Source of the DNA: an uncultured Campylobacter sp.
Lineage (GTDB): Bacteria; Campylobacterota; Campylobacteria; Campylobacterales; Campylobacteraceae
Length of the DNA: 7,196 bases
Assembly: GCF_938017705.1 (NCBI RefSeq)
Contig: NZ_CALIIS010000031.1
Location: 1 to 7,196, forward strand
Reading direction: 5' to 3'
Shown: one piece after another, positions 5,468-7,196 of the stretch
How the letters are laid out: every line of letters begins with the position of its first letter
How positions within the stretch are numbered: the stretch's first letter is position 1
Notes under the pieces: model-generated
The model's input: the letters and a program-made list of their open reading frames with translations, nothing else
Database searches by the model: none
Told to the model about the DNA's origin: nothing
Translations under genes and position numbers: made by a program

Positions 5468-5641
5468 ATGGCAAAGAATTCAAGTAGAGTAAAGGTCGGA
5501 TTAAAATGCTCCGAAAGTGGCGATATTAACTATACTACTTATAAAAATAGCAAAACTACGACCGAAAAACTAGAACTTAAAAAATATTGCCCTAGATTAA
5601 AAAAGCACACGCTTCATAAAGAAGTAAAGTTAAAAGGCTAA
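5468..5641 (+). CDS. rpmG: 50S ribosomal protein L33
   Basis: L33 is a small 50S protein near the tRNA exit site. This 57-residue protein shows the family signatures GDINYTTYKNSK, TEKLELKKYCPRLKKHT and LHKEVKL. AAGGAAA sits just before the ATG at 5468. Five extra N-terminal residues (MAKNS) precede the SRVKVGLKC core compared with my recollection of the C. jejuni protein, and they keep the basic character. The zinc-ribbon cysteines are incomplete: Cys14 and Cys41 remain, while their partners at 17 and 44 are Ser and Arg, so a four-Cys zinc site cannot form. It lies between the tuf terminator and tRNA-Trp, which begins 8 bases after its stop; the order tuf-rpmG-trnW-secE-nusG is standard in this group. 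The length and context leave little doubt about identity. Confidence 0.96.
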   Translation: MAKNSSRVKVGLKCSESGDINYTTYKNSKTTTEKLELKKYCPRLKKHTLHKEVKLKG

Positions 5642-5649
5642 TTGTTTAT

Positions 5650-5725
5650 AGGGCAATAGCTCCAACGGTAGAGCGCCGGATTCCAAATCCGATGGTTGGG
5701 GGTTCGAATCCCTCTTGCCCTGCCA
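5650..5725 (+). tRNA. tRNA-Trp (anticodon CCA)
   Basis: This 76-base tRNA has acceptor stem AGGGCAA/TTGCCCT, anticodon loop TTCCAAA (anticodon CCA), T arm GGGGG-TTCGAAT-CCCTC, discriminator G and encoded CCA. The top pair of the anticodon stem (27-43) is C-A. It is embedded in the coding operon, 8 bases after rpmG and 12 before secE, so it must be cut from the mRNA by RNase P and 3' processing. Confidence 0.97.
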
Positions 5726-5726
5726 C

Positions 5727-5730
5727 GAGG
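5727..5730 (+). promoter_or_regulatory. secE Shine-Dalgarno site abutting the tRNA 3' end
   Basis: GAGG begins two bases after the CCA end of tRNA-Trp and 7 bases before the secE ATG at 5738. It selects this start over an upstream in-frame ATG at 5696 that lies inside the tRNA. Confidence 0.8.
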
Positions 5731-5737
5731 ATTGGGT

Positions 5738-5911
5738 ATGGAAAAAGTAAAAGAGTATTATAAACAAGCAAAAGTAGAGTTAGATAAGGTAATTTTCCCG
5801 ACTAAAGATCAGACTAAAACAGCATATATCTCTGTGGTCGTCGTAGTCGTAGTTATTGCACTGTTTTTAGCGCTAGTGGATCTAATTATGTCCGCTTTAA
5901 TAACGGCTTAA
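5738..5911 (+). CDS. secE: Preprotein translocase subunit SecE
   Basis: SecE clamps SecY in the SecYEG inner-membrane channel that exports unfolded proteins. This 57-residue protein is the short single-spanning form. It has an amphipathic N-terminal helix (MEKVKEYYKQAKVELDKV), the family-diagnostic FPTKDQTKTA hinge (about 20-29; FP[ST]xxE/Q in others) and one membrane helix (about 31-53, rich in Val and Leu). A start at 5696 would place 14 codons within tRNA-Trp; the ATG at 5738 has its own GAGG and gives the normal N-terminus. nusG follows after 13 bases, the near-universal secE-nusG pairing. No separate promoter is visible, so expression probably depends on transcripts entering from rpmG. 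Confidence 0.97.
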   Translation: MEKVKEYYKQAKVELDKVIFPTKDQTKTAYISVVVVVVVIALFLALVDLIMSALITA

Positions 5912-5924
5912 GCAAGGATACAAT

Positions 5925-6455
5925 ATGGCAAATAAATGGTATGCGATACAAACTTACGCCGGCAGCGAGATGGCGGTAAAGCGCGCGATAGAGGCGCTAA
6001 AAGAGGACGAAGCACTTAAAGCCAAGATCGGCGAAGTGTTAGTGCCTACCGAAGATGTGATAGAGGTCAAAAATACAAAGCAAACCATCAAAGAGCGTAG
6101 CTTATATCCAGGGTATTGTTTTGCAAATTTAGATTTGGATACCACTTTATGGCATAGAATTCAGATGCTGCCTAAGGTCAGTCGCTTTATCGGCGAGGCG
6201 AAAAAGCCCTCTCCGCTACCGGAAAAAGATATCGAAATAATTCTAGAAAAGATCAATAATCGCGAGGCTCCTAAGCCGAAGATAAATTTCGAAGACGGAG
6301 AGACGGTTAGGATCGTCGACGGACCTTTTGCTAATTTCAACGGCATCGTAGAAGAGTATGATATGATCCACGGCAAGCTTCGCCTAAATGTTTCGATCTT
6401 CGGACGAAGCACGCCGATTGAAATTTCATACTCGCAAGTTGAAAAGATTATTTAA
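5925..6455 (+). CDS. nusG: Transcription termination/antitermination factor NusG
   Basis: NusG binds the RNA polymerase clamp through its N-terminal domain, modulating pausing and elongation, and its C-terminal KOW domain contacts Rho or ribosomal protein S10. At 176 residues it has the usual bacterial length. The NGN domain runs from about 4 to 110, starting KWYAIQTYAGSE, with YPGYCFANLD (61-70) and the polymerase-contact segment LPKVSRFIGE (82-91). A short linker precedes the KOW domain (about 123-176: DGETVRIVDGPFANFNG, then the IFGRSTPIEISYSQVEKI end). The ATG at 5925 has AAGGA at 5914-5918. It lies between secE (13 bases) and rplK (20 bases), as in many bacteria. All regions look intact. 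Confidence 0.98.
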   Translation: MANKWYAIQTYAGSEMAVKRAIEALKEDEALKAKIGEVLVPTEDVIEVKNTKQTIKERSLYPGYCFANLDLDTTLWHRIQMLPKVSRFIGEAKKPSPLPEKDIEIILEKINNREAPKPKINFEDGETVRIVDGPFANFNGIVEEYDMIHGKLRLNVSIFGRSTPIEISYSQVEKII

Positions 6456-6475
6456 ATTTTATAAGGAGTAAATTT

Positions 6476-6901
6476 ATGGCTAAGAAAGTTGTTGGCGAAA
6501 TCAAGCTGCAAATAGCGGCCGCAAAAGCAAATCCAAGCCCGCCGGTAGGTCCTGCGCTAGGACAAAAGGGCGTTAATATTATGGAATTTTGCAAAGCGTT
6601 TAACGAGCGAACCAAAGATATGGCGGGTTTCAACATTCCTGTTATCATCACGGTTTACGCCGATAAAAGCTTTACTTTCATTACTAAGCAACCGCCTGCG
6701 ACGGATTTGATCAAAAAGGCGGCGAAGATAGATAAAGGTTCGGACAACCCTCTTAAAAAGAAGGTAGCATCCTTAACTAAGGCTCAGGTTTTAGAGATCG
6801 TCGAGAAAAAGATCGCCGATCTGAATACCAAAGATAGAGAGCAAGCGGCTAGGATTATAGCGGGTTCGGCTCGTTCTATGGGTATTACGGTCACTGACTA
6901 G
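6476..6901 (+). CDS. rplK: 50S ribosomal protein L11
   Basis: L11 binds the GTPase-associated region of 23S rRNA, supports factor-dependent GTP hydrolysis and RelA activation, and is part of the thiostrepton site. At 141 residues it has the normal length. The N-terminal domain (about 1-66) carries the proline-rich PSPPVGPALGQKGVNIMEFCK (20-40), whose prolines are the known sites of thiostrepton and micrococcin resistance mutations; they are unaltered here. The C-terminal rRNA-binding domain (about 72-141) ends ARIIAGSARSMGITV. AAGGAG at 6463-6468 lies 7 bases before the ATG. The gap from nusG is only 20 bases and shows no promoter, unlike the separately promoted L11 operon of E. coli. rplA follows after 56 bases. 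Confidence 0.98.
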   Translation: MAKKVVGEIKLQIAAAKANPSPPVGPALGQKGVNIMEFCKAFNERTKDMAGFNIPVIITVYADKSFTFITKQPPATDLIKKAAKIDKGSDNPLKKKVASLTKAQVLEIVEKKIADLNTKDREQAARIIAGSARSMGITVTD

Positions 6902-6957
6902 ACCTTTTGACCGCTAAGGTTTAAAAAAGCGGTAGCACTTTAATTGCGGAGAAATAT

Positions 6958-7196
6958 ATGCCAAAAAATTCAAAAAGATTCAACGAACTTTTAAAAAAAG
7001 TTGACGTAAATAAAATTTATAGTGTAGACGAAGCGGTAAGCACAGTAAAAACTCTAGCTTCTGCTAAATTTGACGAGACGGTGGAGATCGCTCTTAAACT
7101 AAACGTAGATCCAAGACATGCCGATCAGATGGTGCGCGGCTCGGTCGTTTTACCTGCCGGTACGGGTAAGAGTGTTCGAGTAGCCGTGATTGCAAA
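6958..7196 (+). CDS. rplA: 50S ribosomal protein L1 (5' part, cut by the window edge)
   Basis: L1 forms the mobile stalk that handles deacylated tRNA at the ribosomal E site and in many bacteria represses its own operon by binding the mRNA. The visible 79 residues of roughly 230 are typical of its N-terminus: MPKNSKRFNELLKKV, then KFDETVEIALKLNVDPRHAD and VRGSVVLPAGTGKSVRVAVIA, the conserved RNA-binding domain I. GGAG at 6948-6951 lies 6 bases before the ATG. The reading frame is open to the window end with no defects. Confidence 0.97.
   Translation, partial: MPKNSKRFNELLKKVDVNKIYSVDEAVSTVKTLASAKFDETVEIALKLNVDPRHADQMVRGSVVLPAGTGKSVRVAVIA

Noticed and set aside
5696..5737. Upstream in-frame ATG extending SecE by 14 residues
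   Set aside because: The extension is encoded by tRNA-Trp sequence; the ATG at 5738 has its own ribosome binding site and gives the family N-terminus.

Overview
The window looks like chromosomal DNA from a Campylobacter-type epsilonproteobacterium (Campylobacterota), probably one of the higher-GC oral species such as the C. gracilis, C. showae or C. rectus type. The species is a guess. The evidence is an EF-Tu with a typical Campylobacter sequence, codon use rich in AAA and TTT, frequent AAATTT/GAATTT words, and the gene orders hemN-glpC-like and tuf-rpmG-tRNA(Trp)-secE-nusG-rplK-rplA.

Region 1 (1-2724, plus strand) is a tight metabolic block. It holds the last codons of an upstream gene, hemN (oxygen-independent coproporphyrinogen III dehydrogenase, GTG start overlapping the upstream stop) and, 11 bases later, a GlpC-like two-[4Fe-4S], two-CCG-domain iron-sulfur oxidoreductase subunit. 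The same order, behind a UPF0763-type gene, is known from Helicobacter (HP0664-HP0666).

Region 2 (2725-3343) is about 620 bases of A+T-rich DNA with no convincing gene. It contains a sharply G+C-rich patch (about 2881-2945) that may be a decayed gene fragment or a dispersed repeat, and an unusual density of RAATTY hexamers. It separates two blocks that are each conserved elsewhere, so it may be a rearrangement junction.

Region 3 (3344-3596, minus strand) is one small gene for a 70-residue membrane-anchored coiled-coil protein with its own extended -10 promoter and Shine-Dalgarno site. It is divergent from the tRNA-tuf operon.

Region 4 (3634-7196, plus strand) is translation and transcription machinery. 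A near-perfect sigma70 promoter precedes tRNA-Thr(TGT), tRNA-Tyr(GTA), tRNA-Gly(TCC), tRNA-Thr(GGT) and tuf. A strong intrinsic terminator follows tuf, and then come rpmG (L33), tRNA-Trp(CCA), secE, nusG, rplK (L11) and the 5' part of rplA (L1). EF-Tu carries aminoacyl-tRNAs, L11, L1 and L33 are 50S proteins, NusG links RNA polymerase to termination/antitermination and the ribosome, and SecE is a subunit of the SecYEG translocon.

I found no mobile element, CRISPR array, defence system or plainly novel system. The points most worth a second look are the terminator that leaves no room for a conventional rpmG promoter, the RAATTY words (including an inverted pair forming that terminator), the half-dismantled zinc ribbon of L33, and the composition of the 2725-3343 spacer.
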